Positions 27,479 through 35,988 of a DNA stretch of 64,000 bases are shown piece after piece (position 1 is the stretch's first letter; each line of letters opens with the position of its first letter). Position numbers and translations under genes: made by a program. The stretch is from Ferroplasma acidarmanus Fer1 (lineage in GTDB: Archaea > Thermoplasmatota > Thermoplasmata > Thermoplasmatales > Thermoplasmataceae). The notes beneath the pieces are model-generated. The model was not told where the DNA came from. It made no database searches and saw only the letters and a list, made by a program, of their open reading frames with translations. Location: assembly GCF_000152265.2 (NCBI RefSeq), contig NC_021592.1, positions 930,001-994,000 on the forward strand, given 5' to 3'.

Positions 27479-27832
27479 ATGAAAGTAGCATGCGTAGTAG
27501 ACGAAGAAAATATGTTGAGCCCTCTGGAATATGGCAATTCAATATTCCTTATAGACGATGAAACAAAGAAGATAGAAGAGTATGAAAATCCAGGATTTGG
27601 CAGAACACATGGTGGGAGAGAGGTTGCAATGGCCGGAATTCTATCCTTAAAGCCAGATATGTTCGTAGTGACAGAAAACTCACTGTGCCCCGGATCATAC
27701 AATATGTCTCTTGGAAAAGTAAAATATGTGGTTACTGAGGAAAAACCAATTTCCGACGTAATAAAAAATCTGAAAGAACTTGAAGGTAAAGCTGTTGAAG
27801 AGTTAGAGCCAGTTCTTTACAGAGAACATTAA
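27479..27832 (+). CDS. NifX/NifB-like dinitrogenase cofactor domain protein
   Basis: 117-aa protein of the small single-domain NifX/NifB-C group (MKVACVVDEENMLSPLEYGN, then AGILSLKPDMFVVTENSLCPGSY). In organisms without nitrogenase these bind Fe-S or Fe-Mo type clusters or act in unknown redox roles. The frame is open 41 codons further upstream into purM, but TATATTTA about 20 nt before the ATG at 27479 and the family-like N-terminus support the internal start. One Cys, in NSLCPGS. Convergent with the AhpD-like gene across an A/T palindrome. Confidence 0.7.
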   Translation: MKVACVVDEENMLSPLEYGNSIFLIDDETKKIEEYENPGFGRTHGGREVAMAGILSLKPDMFVVTENSLCPGSYNMSLGKVKYVVTEEKPISDVIKNLKELEGKAVEELEPVLYREH

Positions 27833-27847
27833 AAAAATATTTTTTTA
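27832..27847. terminator. A/T palindrome between convergent genes
   Basis: A7-TA-T7 symmetrical sequence just after the NifX-like stop and before the 3' end of the AhpD-like gene. T-runs end archaeal transcription, and this one presents T-runs to both directions. Inferred only from sequence and position. Confidence 0.45.
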
Positions 27848-27852
27848 TTAAA

Positions 27853-28191
27853 CTATTTTTTATAAAATTTTTCTATTGCGTCCAGCATACTGTTAAGCTC
27901 CATCATTGCCTGTGAGCCATACATGAGGACAACCACATATCCCGTTTCCATCAATTCTTTTTTAGTTGCGCCAGCTTCTATGGCTGATTTTACATGATAT
28001 GAAATGCACCATTCACATCTGGCTGCTATGCTGAGTGCCAGGGCAATTAGTTCCTTCTGTTTTACAGAAAGTGTTCCGGCCCTCATTGTATTTTGCATTA
28101 GCCCCATAAATGCACCCATATATTCCTTATTATCTTCTGATATTGATTGCATTACCCTTCCTACTTCTTCCATTTTTTTCCCTGCGTCCAT
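27853..28191 (-). CDS. AhpD/carboxymuconolactone decarboxylase-like peroxidase
   Basis: 112-aa helical protein with the AhpD active-site pattern: Cys59-x2-Cys62-x3-His66 in ARCEWCISYHV, and an upstream Glu in KQKELIALAL. Such proteins reduce hydroperoxides or recharge a peroxiredoxin through the Cys pair. It follows the peroxiredoxin gene with no gap, a strong hint that the two work as a redox pair. Substrate is inferred only from family and context. Confidence 0.82.
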   Translation of the reverse strand: MDAGKKMEEVGRVMQSISEDNKEYMGAFMGLMQNTMRAGTLSVKQKELIALALSIAARCEWCISYHVKSAIEAGATKKELMETGYVVVLMYGSQAMMELNSMLDAIEKFYKK

Positions 28192-28806
28192 TTATCTCAC
28201 CGCCTCATAGGTTAAATACCATGTTTTGCTGCCATTCTTTTCCCTATTAATTGCTTCATCAAGAGTTCCTGGAGCTGAAACAATGCCATCGTTACCGGGT
28301 TGCCAGTTGACGGGCGCGGCCAGCTTTCTGTCCCAGTTCATCTGCAATGCTTTTAATGTTCGCATAATTTCATCTATGTTTCTTCCTGTTTCAGCAGGAT
28401 AATATATCATTAACCTTACAATCATATTCGGGTCTATAATAAATACGCCCCTTACAGTCGAACCTGTTTTTTCGTCCATCATGTTGTATTCCCTTGCCAC
28501 ATCTTTATTGATATCGGCGATTACAGGAAACGGTATTTCTATGCCAAATTTCTCTTTTATATTTTTCATCCACTCTATATGGCTATAGATACTGTCAACA
28601 CTCAAACCAATTAACTCTGTATTAATTTTTTTAAATTCATCGTATCTTCTAGCAAAGGCCATGAATTCTGTTGTGCACACCGGCGTAAAATCTGCGGGGT
28701 GCGAAAACAATATCACCCAATTTCCCTTATAATCTTCCAGGCTCAATGGCCCCTTTGTTGTATTAACAAGGAAACCCGGAGCTTTCTGTCCTAAATATAC
28801 TGCCAT
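28192..28806 (-). CDS. Peroxiredoxin, 1-Cys (Prx6-type)
   Basis: Thiol peroxidase of 204 aa. Peroxidatic Cys44 in HPADFTPVCTTEF, the PxxxTxxC motif. No second cysteine anywhere in the protein, so it is a 1-Cys enzyme and needs an external reductant. The C-terminal extension (~160-204), with VNWQPGNDGIVSAPGT, is that of the archaeal Prx6-like group. The adjoining AhpD-like Cys-x2-Cys protein is a plausible recycling partner. A small winged-helix regulator lies 67 nt upstream on the same strand. Confidence 0.93.
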   Translation of the reverse strand: MAVYLGQKAPGFLVNTTKGPLSLEDYKGNWVILFSHPADFTPVCTTEFMAFARRYDEFKKINTELIGLSVDSIYSHIEWMKNIKEKFGIEIPFPVIADINKDVAREYNMMDEKTGSTVRGVFIIDPNMIVRLMIYYPAETGRNIDEIMRTLKALQMNWDRKLAAPVNWQPGNDGIVSAPGTLDEAINREKNGSKTWYLTYEAVR

Positions 28807-28873
28807 ATTATTACCTTATACACCTATGAAAAAATTCTATAATATGGTTGTTTAAGATGCAAAATTTGCACCT

Positions 28874-29098
28874 TTATTCATTGATTTTAATGCAGTAAAA
28901 CCTCTGTCTGGTATCTGAAAGGCAAATGCTTATCTCAATTAAACCCAAAGAATTCAGTTTTTTAACGGAATAAAGAACAGACCTCCTGGAAAGCCCTGTG
29001 CTTTCAATGATCTGGCATAATCTTGCAACCTTCATCTGCCGGAGCATCATAAACACCAGCCTTGTGGAAGGTGTAAGCATTTTAAGTTCCTGTTCCAT
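28874..29098 (-). CDS. Small winged-helix transcriptional regulator
   Basis: 74 aa forming a single winged helix: RLVFMMLRQMKVARLCQIIE, recognition helix GLSRRSVLYSVKKLNSLGLIE, then a beta wing ending FYCIKINE. MarR/ArsR-like single-domain size. Three cysteines (CQII, ICLS, FYCI) are many for so small a protein and would suit redox sensing. It sits just upstream of the peroxiredoxin gene on the same strand, so it may control the peroxide genes and itself; this is inference. Confidence 0.75.
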   Translation of the reverse strand: MEQELKMLTPSTRLVFMMLRQMKVARLCQIIESTGLSRRSVLYSVKKLNSLGLIEISICLSDTRQRFYCIKINE

Positions 29099-29183
29099 AC
29101 ACTTATAGCATATATCATCTTATTATTTTTTTGTTAGGTGCAATGTTACCTGCTTTTTAAGTTGACGTATATTATTATAATCT

Positions 29184-29423
29184 ATGATAGAAATGGATTA
29201 CAGAAATGTTTCGTGCGGCGGTGACCCCTTTAATTTCTTAATGTCCAGCATAAAATCCATACAGATAGAAATTGAACCTTCAGATACTGTAAAAGTTATG
29301 CTTATTAAAGACAAATTCCCCTACGACAATAAAACATTTGAGAAGATTGTAAATTACTGCAAATTAAGCATTGTTGATATATGCAGGGAAAATAATGAAA
29401 TTTATTTACTTTTAAGAAAATAA
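29184..29423 (+). CDS. TusA/SirA-like small protein, atypical
   Basis: 79 aa with the strand-helix-strand-helix-strand layout of TusA sulfur relay proteins. The N-terminal MDYRNVSCGGDPFNFLMSSI keeps the Cys (at the TusA active position) but lacks the CPxP dipeptides that define TusA. Cys residues also at KIVNYCKLS and VDICREN. Start may be the Met at codon 4. Placed between the small regulator and the 23S promoter region, facing away from both. Function uncertain: sulfur transfer is a guess from fold pattern. Confidence 0.45.
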   Translation: MIEMDYRNVSCGGDPFNFLMSSIKSIQIEIEPSDTVKVMLIKDKFPYDNKTFEKIVNYCKLSIVDICRENNEIYLLLRK

Positions 29424-29592
29424 CAGGCCACTTTATTAATCACGTTAAGGGTCTGCAGATTAAATTTAATGCAGTAATTTTGTTTTAACATCCGTATATT
29501 TGTGCTATCTGTCTAATATATAATAAAATACGACGAGTATTTAAATATTATGTTTTGAATTAATATATAATTATAATAAATTTACAATATTA

Positions 29593-29611
29593 CAATTTAC
29601 AATGTAAATTG
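29593..29611. repeat. Perfect palindrome, possible operator
   Basis: CAATTTACA-A-TGTAAATTG: 9-bp arms around one base, about 240 nt upstream of the mature 23S. ATTTACAAT also occurs just before it, as a partial extra half-site. Dimeric regulators bind such sites; no candidate protein is evident. Confidence 0.4.
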
Positions 29612-29717
29612 ATAGGTTCTGGGCAATTTTGATATTTTTATAATTTAAGTGGCAAAAAATAAGATATTTTATTCATATACAGGTATATTTTTCTATTGTC
29701 TTACCTTTATCAAAACG

Positions 29718-29724
29718 TTTATAT
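29718..29724 (+). promoter_or_regulatory. Candidate 23S rRNA promoter (TATA box)
   Basis: TTTATAT preceded by AAAACG (BRE-like). Usual spacing puts the transcript start near 29748, about 85 nt before the mature 23S 5' end and upstream of the processing stem, as required. Other TATA-like sequences lie nearby, so this choice is tentative. Confidence 0.45.
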
Positions 29725-29814
29725 CACAGTTTGTAATATCAATTATACCAATAAATGAATGCACCTATTGATTTAATAATTAATAGGGAAGGGCGAGGTT
29801 ATTTATAACCGATG

Positions 29815-29826
29815 ATACCGGATAAT
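29815..29826 (+). other. 23S processing stem, 5' arm
   Basis: ATACCGGATAAT pairs perfectly with ATTATCCGGTAT at 32757-32768. An inner helix, 29834-29843 with 32742-32751 (TATAGATTGT/ACAATCTATA), follows after unpaired stretches of 7 and 5 nt. This resembles the bulge-helix-bulge precursor cut by archaeal splicing endonuclease. Confidence 0.75.
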
Positions 29827-29833
29827 TATGAGA

Positions 29834-32751
29834 TATAGATTGTGTATCATACAAACTGCTTGGGGAATGGTTTTGGTTTGAGAACCGATGAAGGACGTGC
29901 CAAGCTGCGATATGCCTTGGGGAGGTGCATGGAGCCATTGATCCAAGGATTTCCGAATGGGACTTCCTGTTTAACACTCCGAAAGGAGAGGGAACCCCGG
30001 GAATTGAAACATCTTAGTACCGGGAGGAAGAGAAATCAATAGAGATACCGTTAGTAAAGGCGATCGAAAGCGGTAGAGGGCAAACCGAATCTTTTCTGTA
30101 AAGAAATAGATATGTGGAGTACGGATCTTTCTCAATGCCTACTTTAGGAATTCTAAAAAGTTGGAAAGCTTTACCAGAGAGGGTGATAGTCCCCTGGAAG
30201 TAACTAAAGAGGCTACGAGGAAAGATATCCTGAGTACCATGCGTCATTATTCGCGTGGGAATATGGGTGGCATGAACATCCAACCCTAAATATTACTCAA
30301 GTCCGATAGCAAAGAAGTACCGTGAGGGAAAACTGAAAAGCAACCCGGAAGGGCTGTAAAAAGAGCCTGAAACCAAGCAGTGAAAACTTTATAGGGCACT
30401 AAAGGAATGATCTCGAAAGAGGGACCGGTGTTCTATAGTCCGTGTTGAAGAACGGGCCAGGGAGTTGTGATGGATGGCGAGGCTAATTCTAAAAGAAGCA
30501 GCCGTAGCGAAAGCGATTACTCGCACAGCAATGGAGGAGTAACGTAATAAATGCGTTTAGTCATCTGTGGCAGACCCGAAGCCACTCGATCTATACCTGA
30601 GCAGGTTGAAGTTTAGCGAAAGCTAGATGGAGGACCGAACCAGTTCTGATGTGCAAATCGTTTGGATGACTTGGGTATAGGGGTTAAAGGCTAATCTAGA
30701 GTGGCAATAGCGGGTTCCCCCCAATACTACCCGCAGGTAGACCTTGGTGGAGATGTCTAGTGAGGTAGAGCGACCGATTGGGTGGCCAGCAGTAGAAATA
30801 CTGCACCACTTTGTCAAACTCCGAACTTGCTAGAATCGAAGATACCAGGTGCTAGGGCGTAGGGATAAGCTTTACGCCCGTGACGGAAACAACCGAGACT
30901 AATGTTAAGGTCTCTAAAATTGGCTAAGTGCGATTTAAAGAGGTTAATGACCGAAGACAGTGTGGAGGTTAGCTTAGAAGCAGCTATCCTTTAAAGAGTG
31001 CGTAACAGCTCACTCACCGAGGTTATTTGCCTCCAAGATGGAAGAGGCTAAAGCCAGTTACCGATACATTAGACCACCGAAAGGTGATGTGGTAGGGGGG
31101 CGTGCTATATGGATAGAAGTTTCTTCGAGAGGAGGGATGGACCGTATAGTATCGCGGATCCTGGTAAAAGTAGCAGAATAGAATGGTGAAAATCCATTCC
31201 GCCGAAAGGGCAAAGGTTCCTTGGCAATGTTCGTCAGCCGAGGGTTAGCCGATCCTAAGGTCACCCCTAACAGGAAGTGATCGAAAGGGAAGCTGGTTAA
31301 TATTCCAGCGCCTCAGGTGTTTTGCCATATATATACGCTTTGGGATAGAGAGTGTATGCTTGTCTACGTATGGGTATTTATAAGTAAATGGAGAGTTGTA
31401 ATGACGAGAAGTTTACAAAGTAATATCTGTTCCCGTATGGGAATTTTTTCAAGTCCCGGAGCCTATGAAAGATATATATGGGTCAAGCCTGAGTTCGTAC
31501 CAAGAACCGACACAGGTGCCCCTAGATGAATAGTCTCAGGCGTTTGGGAATAATGGATGTGAGGGAACTCGGCCAAATAGTCCCGTATCTTAGGTAGAAG
31601 GGATGCCTATCCAGAAATAGGATAGGTCGCAGTGGCAAGGGGACCCCGACTGTTTACCAAAAACACAGACCGCTGCTAGTCCGTAAGGATGTGTATAGCG
31701 GCCGAAACCTGCCCAGTGTTGGTACCTGAAAGCTCTTTTCAAGGAGAAGAAGGGCCAATAAACGGCGGGGGTAACTATGACCCTCTCAAGGTAGCGTAAT
31801 ACCTAGCCGCTTAATTGGCGGCTCGCATGAAGGTTCAACGAGAGTCCCACTGTCCCCACATTCAGCCCCGTGAAATTAATGTACTGGTGCACAATCCAGT
31901 CTCTCCCACATGAAAGCGAAGTCCCCGTGGAGCTTTACTGCAGCCTGTAGCTGTGACGCGATTTTTAATGCGTAGGGTAGGAAGGAGCCGTCGATGTTCT
32001 GGTCGTGGCCAGAATGGAGGCAACGATGAAACACTTCCCTTTAAAAGTTGCGTCACTAACCTCGAAGAAAGGGACAACTATTGGTAGGCAGTTTGGGTGG
32101 GGCGCCACGCCTCTAAGAAGAAAACAGAGGTCTCCAATGGTTAGCTCAGAAGGGTCAGAAATCCTTCAAAGAGTATAAGGGTAAAAGCTAGCTTGACTGT
32201 GTTCCAGCCAATAGGGAACGCAGATGCGAAAGCAGGGCCTAACGAACCACCTAGTTCCCTCTTTATGAGGGCAGGTGATAAGAGAGAAGTTACCCCAGGG
32301 ATAACTGAGTTGTCCTCGGTAAGAGTACACATCGACCCGAGGGTTTGCTACTTCGATGTCGTCTGTTCCTATCCTGGTGCTGCATAAGACACCAAGGGTG
32401 GGGCTGTTCGCCCATTAAAAGGGATCCTGAGATGGGTTCACTACGTCGCGAGACAGTAGGGTTGCTTCTCTGTGGGAGTGTTCAATGTCTGAAGGGAAGG
32501 AGCCTTTAGTACGAGAGGAACGGGGGTTCGTGACCTCTAGTTTATCGGTTGTCCGACAGGGCAGTTGCCGAGTAGCCACGTCATACGCGAATAAAAGCTG
32601 AAAGCATCTAAGCTTGAAGTCGCCCCTGAAAATAGACATTGTTTGAGATCACTCTTAAAAGAAGAGGTTGATAGAGTCGGGATATAAGTACCAAGCTTTT
32701 GCGAGGTATTAAGTCCACGACTACTAATTGATCGAAAATCTACAATCTATA
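29834..32751 (+). rRNA. rrl: 23S ribosomal RNA
   Basis: About 2918 nt with universally conserved stretches: ACCGATGAAGGACGTG near the 5' end, AAGTACCGTGAGGGAAA, GCGTAACAGCTCACT, the domain V region AACTATGACCCTCTCAAGG followed by TAGCG, and the sarcin-ricin loop AGTACGAGAGGAAC. The ends are set by the terminal helix TATAGATTGT/ACAATCTATA, so they are accurate to a few bases. No intron or intron-encoded frame is visible. There is no 16S upstream and no 5S downstream: rRNA genes are unlinked, as known in Thermoplasmatales. The open frames inside it are meaningless. Confidence 0.98.
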
Positions 32752-32756
32752 AATCG

Positions 32757-32768
32757 ATTATCCGGTAT
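32757..32768 (+). other. 23S processing stem, 3' arm
   Basis: ATTATCCGGTAT, the perfect complement of 29815-29826. Beyond it the ~190 nt to the next gene are A+T-rich and gene-free. Confidence 0.75.
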
Positions 32769-32962
32769 TGCCATTTCATTGGTATTATTTTAATTATTTA
32801 TTTTAAATTACATTATTATCTTCCCATATTCTAAAATTTCAAAACTTAATATACATTATACAACATTCTGTATATTTTATCGAGTTTTAATGCAATTATA
32901 TGACTTATATATGACAAATAGAATATGTTTCAAATAAAAATTATATGTACAAAATTAAAAAA

Positions 32963-33793
32963 TTATTTTTTCAAATTCTTAATTAAATTATCTGCCACAA
33001 CATCGAAAAATTTCTTTATATAATCATTATTAGCCACTGCAGGTATGCCTGAATCAGAATCCTGGACTATTTCTGGCATAATAGGGATATTTCCTAGATA
33101 GGGTATGTTGTATTCCTTTGCGATCTGTTCTGTACCACCTTTCTTGAATATGTCAGTTTCCTGGCCACAGTGCGGGCATACAAATCCACTCATATTTTCA
33201 ATAATTCCAAGAATAGGCATATTAACTTTCCTTGCAAAATTTATAGCTTTCTTTGCATCAAGGAGGGCCACTTCCTGTGGAGTTATAACTATAACAATTC
33301 CATCTGCATCAGGTATAAGCTGGCAAATACTTAACGGTTCATCACCTGTTCCTGGCGGAAGGTCTATAACAAGCAAATCCTTATCAGTCCATGAAGTATC
33401 TTCAAGGAACTGCTGAACCGCTTTATGCCTTATTGCCCCTCTCCATACTACGGGGGTATCATGTGTGGGCAATGCCATTTCCATTGAGATTACATCTACA
33501 TTATATTTCGTTTTAGCTGGTTCTATTTTCCCTTCCTCATTTCCAAAGGCTTTCGCTTCCTCAACGCCAAGCATTTTCGGGTCATCAGGCCCATTTATAT
33601 CGGCATCCAGAAGCCCTACTTTAAATGCTTTCTGTGCAAGGGTAACAGCCAGATTGGTAGCTACAGTTGATTTTCCAACTCCGCCTTTTCCACTCATAAC
33701 CATTATTGTATGTTTTACATTATATTTAACAGATTTTCCGGGCGTTAATGACGGCCTTGGCGGCGGGTCATTTATCTTTATTGTTCCTGCCAT
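32963..33793 (-). CDS. mrp: Mrp/NBP35-type ATP-binding Fe-S carrier
   Basis: P-loop ATPase that carries and delivers [4Fe-4S] clusters (276 aa). Deviant Walker A MSGKGGVGKSTVATNLA, LLDADINGPDDPKMLG, Walker B LLVIDLPPGTGDEP, and the cluster-binding CxxC in SGFVCPHCGQETDIF. An N-terminal DPPPRPSLTPGKSVKYNVKHT extension is short. Single gene between the 23S rRNA and a ribokinase-like gene, 44 nt after the latter. Confidence 0.94.
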   Translation of the reverse strand: MAGTIKINDPPPRPSLTPGKSVKYNVKHTIMVMSGKGGVGKSTVATNLAVTLAQKAFKVGLLDADINGPDDPKMLGVEEAKAFGNEEGKIEPAKTKYNVDVISMEMALPTHDTPVVWRGAIRHKAVQQFLEDTSWTDKDLLVIDLPPGTGDEPLSICQLIPDADGIVIVITPQEVALLDAKKAINFARKVNMPILGIIENMSGFVCPHCGQETDIFKKGGTEQIAKEYNIPYLGNIPIMPEIVQDSDSGIPAVANNDYIKKFFDVVADNLIKNLKK

Positions 33794-33837
33794 ATTCTTG
33801 TATTTTATATTAATATATAACGTTACCCGGTTTCCAT

Positions 33838-34734
33838 TTATTCATCTTCCATTATGGAAATAATCTGGTTTCTGTATGGGAAAGACGGGAATGCGCCATA
33901 ACCTGTAGTTGACAGCGCAGCTGCTATATTGGCAAATTCCATGCTTTTATCTACATCTCCGGTCCTGAGGAATTCCGACGCAAACGCACCATTAAAACAA
34001 TCACCTGCACCTGTTGTATCAACAGTTTTTACATTATACGGCTTATGATATTTTATCTCTCCCTCAAAATTTGATATTGAACCTCTGGAACCAAGTTTTA
34101 TGATAACATTGTTTTTGTATTTCCCGGATATTAATGTGGAAGCTTTTTCCGCATCTTCTATGCTGTTTATAGCGCATCCAGCTATTAACTGGGCTTCGGT
34201 TTCATTTGGAGTCAAAATGCCACTATTCTCCAGTATATAGTTATCTTCAGAAAATGGGCTTGGGTCTGTAATGAACAGATTTCCATTTTCCCTATTACTG
34301 GATATAAAATCCCTTATTGTCTTTAAAGGTATTTCCTGCTGGAACATTACAATAGAATTTTTCAGTTCAATATTATGGAAATCATCATAGGACATATTCC
34401 CATTTGACCCGGGATACACAGTGATCATATTTTTGCCTGATGATTCAACATTAATCATTGCAATGCCGGTTTTATCACCATAGGTTAAACACAAATCCAG
34501 ATTTTCCTTTCTAAGGTAATTTGTAATCATTTCAGCAAAATAATCATTTCCAATCTTGCCGATTAACTGTGGCTTTACGCCGGTGCGGGCAACAGACACA
34601 GCCTGATTTGCACCCTTTCCGCCAGGATACATATAATATTTATCTGCCTTTATTGTTTCACCGGTTTCTGGCAATCTAGCCGAAGACATAATAATATCCA
34701 TATTGATACTGCCGACAACCTTTATCCCTTGCAT
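33838..34734 (-). CDS. rbsK: Ribokinase-like sugar kinase (PfkB family)
   Basis: 298 aa with PfkB-family marks: VVGSINMDIIM, the glycine turn YPGGKGANQAVSVARTG, and the catalytic anion-hole segment VDTTGAGDCFNGAFASE with the base Asp. The NQAV/GGKGANQ pattern is closest to ribokinase; archaeal relatives can instead phosphorylate other sugars or nucleosides, so the substrate is not certain. Possibly co-transcribed with mrp, 44 nt downstream. Confidence 0.85.
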   Translation of the reverse strand: MQGIKVVGSINMDIIMSSARLPETGETIKADKYYMYPGGKGANQAVSVARTGVKPQLIGKIGNDYFAEMITNYLRKENLDLCLTYGDKTGIAMINVESSGKNMITVYPGSNGNMSYDDFHNIELKNSIVMFQQEIPLKTIRDFISSNRENGNLFITDPSPFSEDNYILENSGILTPNETEAQLIAGCAINSIEDAEKASTLISGKYKNNVIIKLGSRGSISNFEGEIKYHKPYNVKTVDTTGAGDCFNGAFASEFLRTGDVDKSMEFANIAAALSTTGYGAFPSFPYRNQIISIMEDE

Positions 34735-34875
34735 GCCGGATTATACCGGTATAATTTATATATTTAGTGAAATGTACCGGAAATTAATAATAATCAGTGG
34801 CTGAAATGTCTGGAAATGTCATGAATGCGAAATTATGTTCGTAAAAACAATAAGTCATATACATAACATCCGGAC

Positions 34876-34895
34876 TTTTCGACTGGAAATATACA
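34876..34895 (-). other. ORB-like site 4, near cdc6
   Basis: The reverse strand reads GTGTATATTTCCAGTCGAAAA, one changed base in the dyad compared with site 3 and the same GTGTA prefix. It lies between ribokinase and HIT genes, about 2.9 kb before cdc6. Single copy without a G-run, so a lone Orc1/Cdc6 site is possible but unproven. Confidence 0.35.
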
Positions 34896-34982
34896 CATTA
34901 GCCCGGATAAATTATATGGGATGATGGAAATTATTTAAATCCAAACGAAAATATTTTTTATACTGTGTACAATATACATTAA

Positions 34983-35408
34983 ATGTACGATGAAACATGT
35001 ATTTTCTGCAGGGAAATAGCTAACAAAGGCAATGCCGCATTTGTCTACAGAGGTTTAAACATACTTGCATTTATGGATAATGCACCTATAGAAGAGGGGC
35101 ACGTTCTTGTAATACCAAGAAACCACTATGAAAACATATATGATATTGATAAGGATATATACCTTGAACTGCAGCTTGCCGTGAAACGCATATCTATAGC
35201 TGTTAAAAACGTACTTAAAACAGATGGCCTGAATATAGGACAGAACAATGGCAGGGTGGCAAACCAGGTAGTTATGCACTATCATGTTCATATAATACCC
35301 AGGTATTACAGGAAGAAGATAAACTGGGAAAGGGAAAATGCAAACATAGATGATCTTGAAATCATTGCTGTCAAAATCCGGGCAGGCATAAAAGAGGTAA
35401 AATTATGA
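34983..35408 (+). CDS. HIT family nucleotide hydrolase
   Basis: 141 aa with the histidine triad [12 protein letters not shown] and N-terminal [19 protein letters not shown], the Hint/HinT branch that splits nucleotide phosphoramidates or dinucleoside polyphosphates. TTTATACTG about 30 nt upstream suggests a leaderless message. It overlaps the next gene by 4 nt (ATGA) and heads the HIT-PRTase-lysK unit. The link to a lysyl-tRNA synthetase is notable because HIT proteins remove lysyl-AMP made by such enzymes in other organisms. Confidence 0.92.
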   Translation: MYDETCIFCREIANKGNAAFVYRGLNILAFMDNAPIEEGHVLVIPRNHYENIYDIDKDIYLELQLAVKRISIAVKNVLKTDGLNIGQNNGRVANQVVMHYHVHIIPRYYRKKINWERENANIDDLEIIAVKIRAGIKEVKL

Positions 35409-35986
35409 AAAGTCTTGAAGAATTGTATAATAGAGCGCTGGAACTGAAAAATAAGGGAATGTCCGATAAGGAAATATCAACGGAGTTACATCTTTCCGTA
35501 AATACCATAACATGGCTTCTGAGCAAGGACCTTAAGGGAAACAGGGTATCTGATACAAAGATTGGATGGCGCAGCGTGGGTGTATATGGCAACAGGATAG
35601 AGAAAATAGCAGAGGTCATGGCTGATATCGTTACTGAAGAAATATCCATGGATAATGTAACATCAATAATAGGAATAACTATAAATGGAATACCATTTGC
35701 AACAATGCTCTCAGATTTACTGGATAGGGAGCTAATAGTATACAGGCCGCACCCTTCAGGGAAGGAAGGAATGTTCAGCAGCAATTTTGCCGGTGTTAAA
35801 GGCAAGAAAATAGTCATAATAGACGATGTTATAAGCACAGGAGAAACAATGAAGAGGACTATTGAAGACGTACACAACCAGGGTGGAGAAGTAGTGTTGT
35901 GTGTCGTACTTGTATCCAAATTAAATTCTGATGAAATAAATAATGTTCCCGTAAGGTCACTTATCCGGGCTACTATGGTGGGATAA
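35405..35986 (+). CDS. PRTase-family regulator, GfcR/PyrE-like
   Basis: 193 aa: an N-terminal helix-turn-helix ([21 protein letters not shown]) joined to a type I phosphoribosyltransferase domain with the PRPP loop [13 protein letters not shown]. This architecture is that of archaeal orotate-PRTase-like proteins, one of which (GfcR in haloarchaea) is a transcription regulator of sugar catabolism. A real enzymatic role is less likely with the HTH present. Translationally coupled to HIT upstream and 2 nt before lysK. Confidence 0.83.
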   Translation: MKSLEELYNRALELKNKGMSDKEISTELHLSVNTITWLLSKDLKGNRVSDTKIGWRSVGVYGNRIEKIAEVMADIVTEEISMDNVTSIIGITINGIPFATMLSDLLDRELIVYRPHPSGKEGMFSSNFAGVKGKKIVIIDDVISTGETMKRTIEDVHNQGGEVVLCVVLVSKLNSDEINNVPVRSLIRATMVG

Positions 35987-35988
35987 TA

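Larger units (their letters stand above)
29424..29833. other. Gene-free region upstream of the 23S rRNA gene
   Basis: 410 nt, very A+T-rich, with no supported coding frame. It holds a perfect 9-bp-arm palindrome (29593-29611), a candidate strong promoter (29718-29724) and the 5' arm of the 23S processing stem (29815-29826). Several further TATA-like runs occur near 29520-29580. Confidence 0.6.

Noticed and set aside
29184-29423. Calling the 79-aa protein a true TusA
   Set aside because: The CPxP motif is absent; only fold pattern and one Cys position agree, so it is listed as atypical.
29842-32639. Open frames inside the 23S rRNA region (for example 32193-32387 and 31862-32077)
   Set aside because: They fall in conserved rRNA sequence; none resembles a homing endonuclease or other protein.
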